Source: an uncultured Agrobacterium sp.
GTDB taxonomy: Bacteria > Pseudomonadota > Alphaproteobacteria > Rhizobiales > Rhizobiaceae
DNA: 64,000 nucleotides
Direction: 5' to 3'
NCBI GenBank assembly: GCA_913777615.1
Contig: CAJYTK010000013.1
Location: 124,001 to 188,000, forward strand
Translations under genes and position numbers: made by a program
The notes under the pieces: model-generated
The model's input: only the letters and a program-made list of their open reading frames with translations
Database searches by the model: none
What the model was told of the DNA's origin: nothing
Shown here: positions 18,614 through 28,507 of the stretch, in pieces
Numbering within the stretch: the first letter of the stretch is position 1
Layout of the letters: every line of letters begins with the position of its first letter

Positions 18614-18644
18614 AAAAACGGGGCGAGCCGATCATCGGCTCGCC
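18614..18644 (-). terminator. Terminator overlapping the end of the EamA gene
   Basis: Inverted repeat GGCGAGCCGAT/ATCGGCTCGCC at 18622-18632 and 18634-18644. Read on the minus strand it is followed by a run of seven T (plus-strand A run 18612-18618). The stop codon of the EamA gene (18632-18634) sits at the centre of the hairpin. Confidence 0.85.
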
Positions 18645-19591
18645 TTCGTCTCTTCCTGCGGCAGCATAACCGTCGTTACGTTCTGATCGGATGCCGCAAC
18701 CGAATTCGGGAGCGGTACGTTTCGCTGCTTCTCGCGCATCAGCGTCAACAGGCCGGACCCGACGATGAGCGCGATCCCCAGCACCATCCAGCCATCGATA
18801 CGATCTCCGAAGATCAGGTAGCCGAATAGGATAGCCCAGAGCATCTGGCTATATTGCGTGGGGCCGATGACGGCTGCAGGTGCATATTGTGCCGCATACA
18901 TGATGAGCACATTTGCCAAGGCTGCCAGCAGACCGTAACCTGCCAGCATCAGCCACTGCTCCGCGTTTGGAATGGTGAAAGTGGGGATCATCAGGACACC
19001 AGATACCGCGAGACATCCCAGGACGCCTGCGCCGTAGAGAGAGATGTTCTTTTCCCTCGGGCCGATCGCTCTGAATATGACGATGGACAGAGCCCCACCA
19101 ACCCCGCCGATAATCGCACCCAGGTGGCCGATCGATAGTTCGCGAAAGCCTGGCCTCAGAATGATCAGCACGCCTGCAAAGCCGATAATGACCGCCGACC
19201 AGCGCTTGATACCTACCTGTTCCTTCAGGAAGATCACGGACATGATCGTGACGAAGGACGGAAGCAGAAATATCAGCGCGAAAGCTTCTGCCATGGAAAG
19301 ATGGGTGAAAGCGACCACGCTGCCAATGGTGCTCGCGCCGGTGGCGAAGAAACGAAGCAGCCATAAGGACCGATTTGTCGTCTTGACGATATCCGTCCAG
19401 GCATCCTTGCTTTTTCGGATGAAGGGCAGAGCCATCAGGCCAAAGAGCGCTCCGAAGAAGCCAGATTGAACGGGTGGAAGCTGCCCATCGATCAGTTTGA
19501 CGCATGCATCGCTGAATGCGTAGGCCGCAAACGCGGCAAAGGCGAGCAAGATGCCCTTCAACCTGCTGTCTGACACGAAATCACCGCTCAA
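18632..19591 (-). CDS. EamA/DMT-family transporter
   Basis: A 319-residue inner-membrane protein with about ten hydrophobic segments in two homologous EamA halves, the standard drug/metabolite transporter fold. The first span reads GILLAFAAFAAYAFSDACV. The substrate cannot be predicted from sequence. Signs of the family include the motif around FTHLSMAEAFALIFLLPSF at the end of the first half. Its own terminator overlaps the stop codon. A second EamA gene lies at 23705-24637, but the two are not close copies. Confidence 0.85.
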   Translation of the reverse strand: MSGDFVSDSRLKGILLAFAAFAAYAFSDACVKLIDGQLPPVQSGFFGALFGLMALPFIRKSKDAWTDIVKTTNRSLWLLRFFATGASTIGSVVAFTHLSMAEAFALIFLLPSFVTIMSVIFLKEQVGIKRWSAVIIGFAGVLIILRPGFRELSIGHLGAIIGGVGGALSIVIFRAIGPREKNISLYGAGVLGCLAVSGVLMIPTFTIPNAEQWLMLAGYGLLAALANVLIMYAAQYAPAAVIGPTQYSQMLWAILFGYLIFGDRIDGWMVLGIALIVGSGLLTLMREKQRNVPLPNSVAASDQNVTTVMLPQEETKASR

Positions 19592-19650
19592 TCATATGAA
19601 TGGAAAACCGGAGCGGCGAAGGGTCGATCAACGGATTCGCACGCACACGG

Positions 19651-20322
19651 TCAGTTCATCGCCCTATGCTCTTCCTCTTTCATCTTGGCAATGTCCCGTA
19701 GCGCATTAACAAGCACATCCGGCGTCTGCGCGCCGCTCACGGCATATTTTTGATCCAAGATGAAGAACGGCACGCCGGAGACGCCCATCTGTTGTGCGGC
19801 GTCAATTTCGGCCTTGATCGTGTCCTTGTCGGCATCCGATGTCAGCAGGCGACGCACCATCTCGCGATCCATGCCGCATGCGCCCGCAATATCGATCAGT
19901 ACTGCGTGGTCACCTATATTGCGACCTTCTTCGAAATTTGCCTTGAACAGTGCTGTGACGATCTTGTCCTGAAGCTCACGCCCTTCTGCATGTGCCCAAA
20001 GCGACAGCCTGTGTGCGTCCAACGTGTTCGGACCTATCTTGATAGCATCGAAATCATAAGCGATGCCCACGTCGCGACCAAGCTCCGTGAGCATCTTGTG
20101 CGCCTGCTCGACGCGATCCTTGCCGCCTAGCTTCTTTTCCAACTCGGCCTTCTGATCGACGCCTTCCGCCGGATAATCCGGATTCAACTGATAAGGTCGC
20201 CAGTTGACGTCAACGCTGACCTCATCCTGCACTTCCGCCAAGGCGAGATCGAGCCGGGCCTTGCCGAGATAGCACCAGGGACAAACCACGTCCGAAACGA
20301 TGTCGATGACAATGCGCTGCAT
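19651..20322 (-). CDS. DsbA-family oxidoreductase, FrnE-type
   Basis: A 223-residue thioredoxin-fold protein of the FrnE/2-hydroxychromene-2-carboxylate isomerase-like branch. The active site is CPWC in IVSDVVCPWCYLGKARLD near the N-terminus, and GVSGVPFFILDQKYAVSGAQ holds the cis-proline loop near the C-terminus. It has no signal peptide, so it probably acts in the cytoplasm. The ATG at 20322 has an AGGAAGGAAC ribosome-binding sequence; longer upstream starts lack one. It follows the YejA-type gene by 107 bases on the same strand. Confidence 0.9.
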   Translation of the reverse strand: MQRIVIDIVSDVVCPWCYLGKARLDLALAEVQDEVSVDVNWRPYQLNPDYPAEGVDQKAELEKKLGGKDRVEQAHKMLTELGRDVGIAYDFDAIKIGPNTLDAHRLSLWAHAEGRELQDKIVTALFKANFEEGRNIGDHAVLIDIAGACGMDREMVRRLLTSDADKDTIKAEIDAAQQMGVSGVPFFILDQKYAVSGAQTPDVLVNALRDIAKMKEEEHRAMN

Positions 20323-20429
20323 GGTGCTGTTCCTTCCTGCTTTTGAATATGCATCTGATCTAGAGAGTCTGTCCTTGCGGCACAAGGCGTTACCAAAAGG
20401 GACCCTATCGGGTAGAGACGCGCATCTTT

Positions 20430-22256
20430 TTACTGCGCGCGCGCGTCCCACCACGTCTGCTTCTGGTTTCCGGTGAGCGGCGTTTTGTCCGGCCGATCGA
20501 TGTATTTCCAGCGGGCAACCCATTGCGCGCCAATGTAATAGAGAGGGATTACATAATGCCCCGCTGTCAAAAGGCGATCATAGGCGCGAACCGCAACCTC
20601 GAAATCATCTGTTTCACGGGCCTGCAACAACGCTTCGATCATCCGGTCGATATCCGGATCGGCCACGCCCGCATAGTTGAAGCTGCCATTGGCGTCTTTC
20701 GATATCGAGCCCCAGCGATTGATCTGTTCTGCACCTGGAGAAAGCGAGGATGGGTATGAGCGGATGATCATGTCGTAGTCGAAGCTGTTGGAGCGCGACT
20801 GGTACTGTCCGTCATCCACGGATCTGATTGCCATATCGACGCCGATCAGGCGTAGGGAGCGCTGATAGGCCAAGGCAATCCGCTCCTGAGCGGGGTTCTG
20901 TGTCATGATCTCGAAGCGCAGGGGTGTACCGTTTTTATCCACCATCTTGCCGCCCTTTATGGTGAAGCCCGCTTCGGCAAGCGTCGTGACGGCCTTTTTC
21001 AACACGTTCCGGTCTGCGCCCGATCCGTCCGTTACCGGCATCTGATAGGTGCCAGAGAGTATGTTCGGCGGCAAACGTTTTGCCGCATCGCCCAGAAGCG
21101 CAAGTTCCTTGTCGTTGGCTGCATTGCCAAAGGCGCCAAGTTTCGAGTTCTGCCAGAAACTCTGGGTCCGTTTGAACGCGCCGCCGAGGATGTTGCGATT
21201 CATCCATTCGAAATCGAGGACATAGGACAGGCCCTCGCGCACCCTCTCATCAGCAAATATCGGGCGACGGGTATTGAAAACAAGACCGAACATGCCGGAC
21301 GGCAGACCGGGCTCGAAGACGTCCCTGACGATATCGCCACGGTGAACCGCCGGAAAATTGTAGGCCTGCCCCCAATGGGATGTGTCGGACGTTCCGTTGA
21401 TGGCGTCACCCTCCGGGTAGATGTCGATATCGCCCTTTTTGAAAGCCTCGAACATCGTCGTCACCTGGAGGAAGTAGATCACGCTGATTTCATCGTAATT
21501 GTCGAAGCCGACCTTCACCGGAAGGTCTTTACCCCAATAATTCCTGTCCCGTTCCCAGACGATCTGCTCGCCGGGACGCAACGTTTTGATTCGGTAAGGA
21601 CCTGAACCGATGACCTTGCCAAGACCAGCCTGCTCGAATGTCTTTGGGTCCGTCGCATGCGCTGGTAGAATGGGCGTGGAGGATGCTAGAATCAGCGGCG
21701 TTTCGCGGTTGGCCTTGTCGTTGAAGGTAAAGCGAACGCTTCTCTCGCCTACCTTTTCCATTTTAGCCACACCGTTCAGACGGCTATCATAAGGAGGCCG
21801 GCCTTTTTCCTTCAACAGGTTGAAGCTGAAGATCACGTCTTCCGGGGTGACGGGTTTCCCGTCCTGCCAGTGCGCCTTCGGGTTGAGATTGAACTGGATA
21901 TAGGTGCGTTCATCATCCCACTCTGCTGTTTCTGCAAGCAGTCCGTAGAGCGTGAAGGGCTCGTCATGTGAGCGCTGCATCAGGGGTTCATAGAGAAGAT
22001 TGCCGAATTCCGGGTCCCAGACGCCGCGCGCCGTGGTTCGCATGCCCTTGAGAACAAAGGGATTGAGACTGTCGAACGTGCCGACGACGCCATAGGATAC
22101 GCGCCCGCCTTTCTTGACGTCCGGATTTACGTAAGGGAGATTCTTGAAGTCCTCCGGCAGGGCTGGTTTGCCATGCATCGAAATGCCGTGAAGCGGTTCA
22201 GCCATTGCCATGCCGGAAAGAAGAAGGGCGGGAATGAGGGCCAAAAGGCTTCGCAT
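20430..22256 (-). CDS. Extracellular solute-binding protein family 5, YejA-type
   Basis: Periplasmic binding protein of a peptide-type ABC transporter, 608 residues. The signal peptide is MRSLLALIPALLLSGMAMA. Family 5 features include DSLNPFVLKG near residue 50, the domain around TPEDVIFSFNLLK, and the WGKDLPV and ADERVREGLSYVLDFEW blocks typical of YejA, which binds oligopeptides or microcin C-like compounds. The start at 22256 was preferred to 22286 because it gives a clean signal peptide. No permease or ATPase gene is adjacent, which is unusual for the family. Confidence 0.88.
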   Translation of the reverse strand: MRSLLALIPALLLSGMAMAEPLHGISMHGKPALPEDFKNLPYVNPDVKKGGRVSYGVVGTFDSLNPFVLKGMRTTARGVWDPEFGNLLYEPLMQRSHDEPFTLYGLLAETAEWDDERTYIQFNLNPKAHWQDGKPVTPEDVIFSFNLLKEKGRPPYDSRLNGVAKMEKVGERSVRFTFNDKANRETPLILASSTPILPAHATDPKTFEQAGLGKVIGSGPYRIKTLRPGEQIVWERDRNYWGKDLPVKVGFDNYDEISVIYFLQVTTMFEAFKKGDIDIYPEGDAINGTSDTSHWGQAYNFPAVHRGDIVRDVFEPGLPSGMFGLVFNTRRPIFADERVREGLSYVLDFEWMNRNILGGAFKRTQSFWQNSKLGAFGNAANDKELALLGDAAKRLPPNILSGTYQMPVTDGSGADRNVLKKAVTTLAEAGFTIKGGKMVDKNGTPLRFEIMTQNPAQERIALAYQRSLRLIGVDMAIRSVDDGQYQSRSNSFDYDMIIRSYPSSLSPGAEQINRWGSISKDANGSFNYAGVADPDIDRMIEALLQARETDDFEVAVRAYDRLLTAGHYVIPLYYIGAQWVARWKYIDRPDKTPLTGNQKQTWWDARAQ

Positions 22257-22574
22257 GTCACTATCCTGTCGCATTCGGGCGATCAACTCGCGGTCCTTAA
22301 AACCGGTTCGACCATGCCCGTTTTGTATTGATTCCCGCCGAAACGTATCACAGCGGTCAGGGCCATCCGTTCATGGAAATCGTGTCGGATACAAGGAAAA
22401 AGTAAAAGAAAAGCTGGATATCGCGCCGAACGAGATGTAACAGAATGGCCGAAACACTCGGGTCACGCATTTGCCTCATTTAACCGACAGTGGAACGGGC
22501 AGACGGATACCGGCGATGTTGAGCGGCGCTCACATTAAGCGCTGCTTCGCATAAATTCAGGAGACGGAACTCTT
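22257..22574. other. Divergent intergenic region, yejA-like / ialB
   Basis: About 318 bases separate the two divergent genes and should hold both promoters. The only clear element is the AGGAG ribosome-binding sequence ahead of ialB at 22559-22563. I see no convincing ORF, repeat or RNA gene in it. Confidence 0.6.
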
Positions 22575-23222
22575 ATGATGCAAAATGCAAACACATTCAC
22601 CCGGGCGGCCTTGTCGGCTCTCGTTCTTTCTCTGGGCGCGGTGTCTGCACCGGCTGTGTCTCAGGCTCAGCAGGCTGCCGCTCCGGCAGGTGCTCCGCCA
22701 CTCGGCTGGTTCAAGACTTGCAGCAAGCAGGAAGACAATGATGTTTGCGTCGTGCAGAATATCGTTCTTGCTCAGAACGGCCAGATGATCACCGCTGTTG
22801 GGCTCATCAGCGTCGAAGGCAAGGTCAATCGCAAGATCCTGCAGGTTTCCGTTCCGACAGCACGTCTTCTGCCGCCAGGCATTGTCATGCAGATCGACGG
22901 TGGCAAGGGCCAGAAGCTCGATTACGCCGTCTGCCTTCCAGACAAATGCACCGCCGAAGTTCAGTTGACGGATGCGATGATCGCAAGCCTGAAGAAGGGC
23001 AATGAGGTTGTCTTCACATCGATCAACTTCCGCCGCGCGCCGAACCCGATCAAGATTGCCTTGAACGGCTTCACCGGCGCTTATGACGGCCAGCCGATCA
23101 GCCAGTCTCAGCTTGCAGAGAGCCAGCGCTCGCTGCAGGAAGGAATGCAGAAGAAGGCTGAAGAAGCCCGCAAGAAGCTAGAAGCAGCGCAGGATGCAGC
23201 CAAGGCTAAGCCGGCCAACTGA
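22575..23222 (+). CDS. Invasion-associated locus B family protein
   Basis: A 215-residue exported protein of the IalB family, named after the Bartonella invasion gene but widespread in non-pathogenic rhizobia. A signal peptide (about residues 1-32, ending SQAQQ) is followed by the IalB domain with conserved cysteines in WFKTCSKQEDNDVCVVQN and DYAVCLPDKCTAE, probably forming disulfides in the periplasm. The C-terminal 45 residues are a charged helix (QEGMQKKAEEARKKLEAAQDA). The biochemical role is unknown. A strong terminator follows. Confidence 0.88.
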   Translation: MMQNANTFTRAALSALVLSLGAVSAPAVSQAQQAAAPAGAPPLGWFKTCSKQEDNDVCVVQNIVLAQNGQMITAVGLISVEGKVNRKILQVSVPTARLLPPGIVMQIDGGKGQKLDYAVCLPDKCTAEVQLTDAMIASLKKGNEVVFTSINFRRAPNPIKIALNGFTGAYDGQPISQSQLAESQRSLQEGMQKKAEEARKKLEAAQDAAKAKPAN

Positions 23223-23240
23223 TACCGTCTGAATGAATCA

Positions 23241-23272
23241 AAAAAACCGGCTTTGTATGAGGCCGGTTTTTT
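23241..23272 (+). terminator. Terminator after ialB
   Basis: Stem AAAAAACCGGC/GCCGGTTTTTT with a 10-base loop, ending in six T. It lies between convergent genes and, because of the A run, could work in both directions. Confidence 0.9.
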
Positions 23273-23299
23273 CATGTCTGGGCATTGAGACTGACAAGC

Positions 23300-23629
23300 T
23301 CAGTGCGTCATGGCCGATTTGGGCCTCAGTTCGCCATTTGGCGCCGTGTCGAATATCCGAAGGATATGCGGGTTGCGCAACGGCTGGTCGCTCTCGTCAT
23401 GAACCAGGTTTTGCTCTGAAACGTAGGCGACGTATTCCGTCTCCTCATTCTCGGCAAGCAAATGATAGAATGGCTGGTCACGGTCTGGGCGTATTTCAGC
23501 GGGGATTGCGTTCCACCATTCCTCGGTATTCGCGTATTCGGGGTCAACGTCGAATATCACGCCGCGGAACGGAAACACCCTGTGGCGAACGACTTCACCG
23601 ATAGTAAATTTCGCGTCTCTTTGTTTCAT
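23300..23629 (-). CDS. hspQ: Heat shock protein HspQ
   Basis: A 109-residue YccV/HspQ-type protein. The family pattern is clear: KFTIGEVVRHRVFPFRGVIFDVDPEY, then the PFYHLLAE and YVSEQNLV blocks. In enterics HspQ is a heat-induced specificity factor for Lon and binds hemimethylated DNA; the role in this organism is inferred. The ATG at 23629 has an AAAGGA ribosome-binding sequence. It appears to be a single-gene unit that converges on ialB. Confidence 0.92.
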   Translation of the reverse strand: MKQRDAKFTIGEVVRHRVFPFRGVIFDVDPEYANTEEWWNAIPAEIRPDRDQPFYHLLAENEETEYVAYVSEQNLVHDESDQPLRNPHILRIFDTAPNGELRPKSAMTH

Positions 23630-23704
23630 GGCATGTCATCCTTTCCCAGTATAATTTGGGTTATCACGCGGAAATATCAAGATGCTGGCTTCTTGTACGC
23701 CAGA

Positions 23705-24637
23705 CTAGCCGGTTTTGCCCAACGGTGCCGTCGCAAGCACGACGCCTCCTGTTACAAGTACAATGCCAGCGGCGTGATATGGTTCGAACTTTTCTCCCAG
23801 AAACAGGGCCGCGAGAACGATCGACACGGGCGGCATCATATAAAGGGTGATACCGGCTGTGACCGGTCCGAAAACGCGGACCGTGTGCGTGAAGCAATAA
23901 AAGGCTGCAATCGAAGCAAATAGAATGATGCCACCGATCTTTGCCCAAGCCATAGGGGTAGAGGGGAATAGGCCGCCATTCATGAGTTCGACGCCGGCGA
24001 GCGGCGCAAGAACAAGAGCGCCCGAGAAGGCAATTGTGCCGAAGAGGCTCAGCGATGCAAGATCGCGCGCTGCGGGGTCGCGCAGGAGCAGAGAATAGAT
24101 CGCAAAGGCGATCGCCCCGCTTAAGATCGCGAGATCGCCGATATTGAAATTCAACGCCCACAGTTGTGAGATATCTCCCTTCAACACGATCTCTGCCACG
24201 CCTGCGAAGGCAACGAGCATCCCGATGAGCTCCAGCCGCCTGATCGGCCGCGCCTGGAAGAGGCGCTGGAAGATGATGATAAAAAGCGACGACGTGGTGT
24301 AGATCAGCGTGCCGTTAGCGGCTGAGGTCATGGTTAGTCCCCAGTAGACCACGCCACCACACACCGCCATGCCCAGCGCGCCGAGTAACAGCCAGAGCGC
24401 GGTCTTCTTGCGGATGAAGCTCATACACGCACGCCAGTCCACTAGAATGAAGGGCAGCACCAAGAGAGTGGAGAGGGACCAGCGTAAAAAGGCTGCGGTG
24501 AAGGGTGAGACTTCACCGCTGATGCCGCGGCCGAATATGACATTGCTGGAAAAGAAGAAGGGAACGGCCAGAAAGATCAGCCAGTCACGCAGGCGAGGGG
24601 ACGGGGCAGTACTCTTGCGCATTTCCGGTTTTCGCAT
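23705..24637 (-). CDS. EamA/DMT-family transporter
   Basis: A 310-residue inner-membrane protein with about ten hydrophobic segments in two EamA repeats (first span LIFLAVPFFFSSNVIFGRGI; GAIAFAIYSLLL near the second half). The N-terminus is basic. The start may be the ATG at 24637 or the one at 24622, 5 codons later; neither has a strong ribosome-binding sequence. The substrate is unknown. Upstream of it are the two terminator hairpins of glnA. Confidence 0.83.
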   Translation of the reverse strand: MRKPEMRKSTAPSPRLRDWLIFLAVPFFFSSNVIFGRGISGEVSPFTAAFLRWSLSTLLVLPFILVDWRACMSFIRKKTALWLLLGALGMAVCGGVVYWGLTMTSAANGTLIYTTSSLFIIIFQRLFQARPIRRLELIGMLVAFAGVAEIVLKGDISQLWALNFNIGDLAILSGAIAFAIYSLLLRDPAARDLASLSLFGTIAFSGALVLAPLAGVELMNGGLFPSTPMAWAKIGGIILFASIAAFYCFTHTVRVFGPVTAGITLYMMPPVSIVLAALFLGEKFEPYHAAGIVLVTGGVVLATAPLGKTG

Positions 24638-24680
24638 GTCCTGGGAGGGCGATCAGCCCCGCTGTTGCTCTCAAAAGCGT

Positions 24681-24702
24681 AAGGCGCCCCGCAGGGCGCC
24701 TC
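24681..24702 (-). terminator. Second glnA-distal terminator hairpin
   Basis: Stem AGGCGCC(C)/(G)GGCGCCT with a short CGCA-type loop. It repeats the hairpin at 24752-24773 with 19 of 22 bases the same. It lies 79 bases beyond the glnA stop and may back up the first hairpin. Confidence 0.6.
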
Positions 24703-24751
24703 TATGCGTTCGGGTTGCGTCAAATGGACAAAGCCGACGCAGGTAGGGAGA

Positions 24752-24773
24752 AAGGCACTCCGCAGGGCGCCTC
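24752..24773 (-). terminator. First glnA terminator hairpin
   Basis: Imperfect stem (GAGGCGCC with a G-T-containing partner) 9 bases after the glnA stop on the minus strand, followed by CTTTC. A nearly identical hairpin follows 71 bases further on. Confidence 0.6.
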
Positions 24774-24781
24774 ACAACCCT

Positions 24782-26191
24782 TTAGGCCGAGTAGTACATG
24801 TCGAACTCGACAGGATGCGGGGTCATTTCGAAACGCATGACTTCCTGCATCTTCAACTCGATGAAAGCATCGATCTGATCGTCATCGAACACACCACCGG
24901 CGGTCAGGAACTTGCGGTCCTTATCGAGGCTTTCAAGCGCTTCGCGCAGGCTGCCGCAAACGGTCGGGATTTTCTTCAGTTCCTTTGGCGGCAGATCGTA
25001 CAGATCCTTGTCCATCGGCTTGCCGGGGTGGATCTTGTTCTTGATGCCGTCGAGGCCGGCCATCAACATAGCGGCAAAGCCAAGATAGGGGTTCTGGGCA
25101 GGATCCGGGAAGCGAACTTCGACGCGCTTTGCCTTCGGGTTGGAGCCGAACGGAATGCGGCAGGATGCCGAGCGGTTGCGTGCCGAGTAGGCCAAGAGAA
25201 CCGGTGCCTCATAGCCCGGAACCAGACGCTTGTAGGAGTTCGTCGTCGGGTTGGTGAAGGCGTTGATCGCCTTGGCATGCTTGATGATGCCGCCGATGTA
25301 ATAGAGGCAAGTCTCGGAGAGACCGGCATATTCATCGCCCGCGAAAGTCGGCTTGCCGCCCTTCCAGATGGACTGGTGAACGTGCATGCCCGAACCATTG
25401 TCGCCGAAGATCGGCTTCGGCATGAAAGTTGCCGTCTTGCCGTAGGCGTTCGCGACCTGGTGGACCACGTACTTGTAGATCTGCATCTTGTCGGCGCTGG
25501 AGACCAGCGTGTCGAACTTGACGCCGAGTTCGTGCTGCGCTGCCGCCACTTCGTGATGGTGCTTTTCGACAACCACGCCCATTTCGCCGAGGACCGTCAG
25601 CATCTCGGAGCGCATGTCCTGGAGGCTGTCGACCGGCGGCACGGGGAAATAGCCGCCCTTGACGCGCGGACGGTGACCGAGGTTACCGGTTTCGTAATCG
25701 GTATCGTCGTTGGACGGCAGCTCGGAGGAGTCGAGTTTGAAGCCGGTGTTATAAGGATCCGCCTTGTACTTCACGTCGTCGAAGACGAAGAATTCAGGCT
25801 CAGGGCCAACAAAGACCGTGTCGCCGATACCTGATGCCTTAAGATAGGCTTCCGCCTTTTTCGCCGTGCCGCGCGGGTCGCGGTTGTAGGATTCGCCCGA
25901 AACCGGATCTAGAATATCGCAGATGATGACCATCGTGGACTGCGCGAAGAACGGGTCCATATGAACAGTTGCCGGGTCTGGCATCAGCACCATGTCGGAC
26001 TCGTTGATGGCCTTCCATCCACCGATGGAGGAACCGTCGAACATGACCCCGTCGGCAAACATGTCCTCGTCTACACAGGCAATATCCATGGTGACGTGCT
26101 GCAGCTTGCCCTTTGGGTCTGTAAAGCGAAGGTCGACGAATTTGACGTCGTTGTCCTTGATCTGCTTCAAGATATCATTGGCGGTGGTCAT
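24782..26191 (-). CDS. glnA: Glutamine synthetase type I
   Basis: ATP-dependent synthesis of glutamine from glutamate and ammonia; cytoplasmic dodecamer. The 469 residues match GSI. Visible signatures are [11 protein letters not shown] near residue 50, [10 protein letters not shown]-type metal/ATP site (here [13 protein letters not shown]), and the adenylylation loop [14 protein letters not shown] near 395, whose Tyr is the AMP acceptor under the GlnE/PII system. It follows glnB by 63 bases on the same strand. Nitrogen control comes through the sigma-54 promoter ahead of glnB and probably by adenylylation. Confidence 0.98.
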   Translation of the reverse strand: MTTANDILKQIKDNDVKFVDLRFTDPKGKLQHVTMDIACVDEDMFADGVMFDGSSIGGWKAINESDMVLMPDPATVHMDPFFAQSTMVIICDILDPVSGESYNRDPRGTAKKAEAYLKASGIGDTVFVGPEPEFFVFDDVKYKADPYNTGFKLDSSELPSNDDTDYETGNLGHRPRVKGGYFPVPPVDSLQDMRSEMLTVLGEMGVVVEKHHHEVAAAQHELGVKFDTLVSSADKMQIYKYVVHQVANAYGKTATFMPKPIFGDNGSGMHVHQSIWKGGKPTFAGDEYAGLSETCLYYIGGIIKHAKAINAFTNPTTNSYKRLVPGYEAPVLLAYSARNRSASCRIPFGSNPKAKRVEVRFPDPAQNPYLGFAAMLMAGLDGIKNKIHPGKPMDKDLYDLPPKELKKIPTVCGSLREALESLDKDRKFLTAGGVFDDDQIDAFIELKMQEVMRFEMTPHPVEFDMYYSA

Positions 26192-26254
26192 AGCAATTTT
26201 CCTTGAGTGGTAATGTTCAACCCGGTGAAGCTTGAGCTTTTTCGGCTCGTCTTT

Positions 26255-26722
<468 letters not shown>

Positions 26723-26942
26723 TCACTGCGAGATAACGGTGGTGCGGGCCGAAAACAGTAGACGGAAGGCCGAAATCTGGAAAATTTGCCAAAAGCAATC
26801 GACATTTCAGCGTGCTAGCTCCGTCTGTTTCGATAATGGTTATTGATGATTTTATGTGCTTTTGCGTATTTTTTAATCTCAATGTCCCGCCTAAAAAAGC
26901 GTCGGTTGCGTTTCTTCAGTTTTTGCGATCAAGTGACAAATC

Positions 26943-28460
26943 ATGTGTAATGATGATGACAAACGCCTGATCGACCCCGTCCGCATGAGCGGAATCGATG
27001 CCGCCGCGGACGCTAGCGGGATCGATGTCCGCGCGCTTATGGAACGCGCGGGGCGCGCGGTCGCGGCCTCTGCATTAAAGCACTATCCTGGGGCGGTCCG
27101 TTACGCTGTGCTTTGTGGCACAGGAAACAATGGCGGTGACGGATTTGTTGCCGCGCTGGCACTGCGCGAGGCGGGCGCTAAGGTCTCAGTCTATCTTTTC
27201 GGCGATAGTGCTAGGCTAAAAGGGGCTGCCAGGCAGGCCTACGAGAACTTAAGGCGCGATGAGGTCGATCCAGGCTGCCTTCCGCTTGTGGAGTTCATAC
27301 CGCAAGATGGTGAGGTGGTGATCGATGCGATTTTCGGCGCAGGGCTGTCACGCGACGTCCCGCCAGACGTTTCTGCCGTAATTCATGCCGTTACGCAAGC
27401 GAAGACTCCTGTCATTGCGGTTGATCTGCCTTCTGGCCTGTGCGGACGTCGAGGTATCGTCCTTGGCACTGCTTTCAAGGCGGCGCACACGGTCACTTTC
27501 GTGGCAAAAAAGCCAGGACACGTGCTCATGCCCGGAAGGGAGTTGTGCGGGTGTCTCGAGGTTTTTGATATTGGCATCCCCCGTCGGATTGTCGATGCTC
27601 ATTGCGCGCCTTTGTGGGAGAACCATCCGGGATTATGGGAAAACTGGCTTACATCGGATGATGTCGAGACGCACAAGTTCAAACGTGGACACCTGACCGT
27701 TTTTTCCGGTCCGTCTCATTCTACAGGTGCTGCGAGAATGACGGCGATAGCTGGCTTGCGCGCCGGTGCCGGTATCGTGACGGTTGCGGCGCCACAGGAG
27801 GCGATGTCCGTTCTCGCGGCAACCATGACCGCCGTAATGGTCACGCCTATGGAGAGCGAAGCGGCGCTTTCTGGCTGGCTGGCTGACAAGCGCCATGCAA
27901 CCTTCGTGATTGGTCCGGGCTTCGGCGATCTTTCGAGGTTAAGGGCTTTCGTGTCGCTCTTGAGAGGTTGCGCGCTCGTACTGGATGCGGATGGCATTAC
28001 CGCCTTCAAGGATGAACCGGAAACATTGTTTGCCTATTTTGCCGAGGAAGACCGTTCGCGGATACTCACACCGCACGAAGGCGAATTTGCCCGGCTTTTT
28101 CCATCTATCCATGCGGACCGGGGGATGGGGAAGATCGAGAAGGCGCTCGCGGCTGCGAAAGCCAATCATGCCGTGATCATCTACAAAGGTGCCGATACAG
28201 TTGTGGCGGCACCGGATGGCCGCGCAACCGTCAACACTAATGCGCCGGCTTCTCTTGCTACCGCGGGTTCTGGCGATGTTTTGGCTGGCATCTGCGGTGG
28301 GCTTCTTGCCCGTCAGGTCCCTGCCTTCGAAGCTGCCGCTGCGGCAGTCTGGTTGCATGGGCAGGCAGCGCAGCGGATTGGCGCAGGCTTGACAGCCGAA
28401 GACCTTGCTTCGGCTGTTTGCCCCTCCGTCCATCACGGCTCGGCGACCGGAACTCATTAA
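26943..28460 (+). CDS. nnr: Bifunctional NAD(P)H-hydrate epimerase / ADP-dependent dehydratase
   Basis: Repairs hydrated NADH and NADPH. The 505 residues contain an N-terminal epimerase domain (about 1-215; LCGTGNNGGDGFVAA, DAIFGAGLSRDV, AVDLPSGLCG) fused to a C-terminal ribokinase-like dehydratase (about 230-500; GPGFGD, TPHEGEFARLF, ATAGSGDVLAGICGGLLA). The fusion is the usual bacterial form. The ATG at 26943 has no obvious ribosome-binding sequence; an ATG at 26985 is an alternative. It is divergent from glnB and shares its 349-base upstream region, but nothing shows shared regulation. Confidence 0.93.
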   Translation: MCNDDDKRLIDPVRMSGIDAAADASGIDVRALMERAGRAVAASALKHYPGAVRYAVLCGTGNNGGDGFVAALALREAGAKVSVYLFGDSARLKGAARQAYENLRRDEVDPGCLPLVEFIPQDGEVVIDAIFGAGLSRDVPPDVSAVIHAVTQAKTPVIAVDLPSGLCGRRGIVLGTAFKAAHTVTFVAKKPGHVLMPGRELCGCLEVFDIGIPRRIVDAHCAPLWENHPGLWENWLTSDDVETHKFKRGHLTVFSGPSHSTGAARMTAIAGLRAGAGIVTVAAPQEAMSVLAATMTAVMVTPMESEAALSGWLADKRHATFVIGPGFGDLSRLRAFVSLLRGCALVLDADGITAFKDEPETLFAYFAEEDRSRILTPHEGEFARLFPSIHADRGMGKIEKALAAAKANHAVIIYKGADTVVAAPDGRATVNTNAPASLATAGSGDVLAGICGGLLARQVPAFEAAAAAVWLHGQAAQRIGAGLTAEDLASAVCPSVHHGSATGTH

Positions 28461-28470
28461 AATAATCGAT

Positions 28471-28496
28471 GCGCCCGGAGACTCCTTTTTGGGCGC
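28471..28496. terminator. Possible bidirectional hairpin between nnr and lacI-type gene
   Basis: GCGCCC/GGGCGC six-base stem with an internal GGAG/CTCC pairing in the loop, between two convergent stops (28460 and 28508). Short T run inside the loop only, so support is modest. Confidence 0.4.
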
Positions 28497-28507
28497 CGGC
28501 GCCTCTC

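Noticed and set aside
24704-25834. 376-codon open frame antisense to glnA
   Set aside because: Shadow of the highly biased glnA codons; no ribosome-binding sequence or domain.
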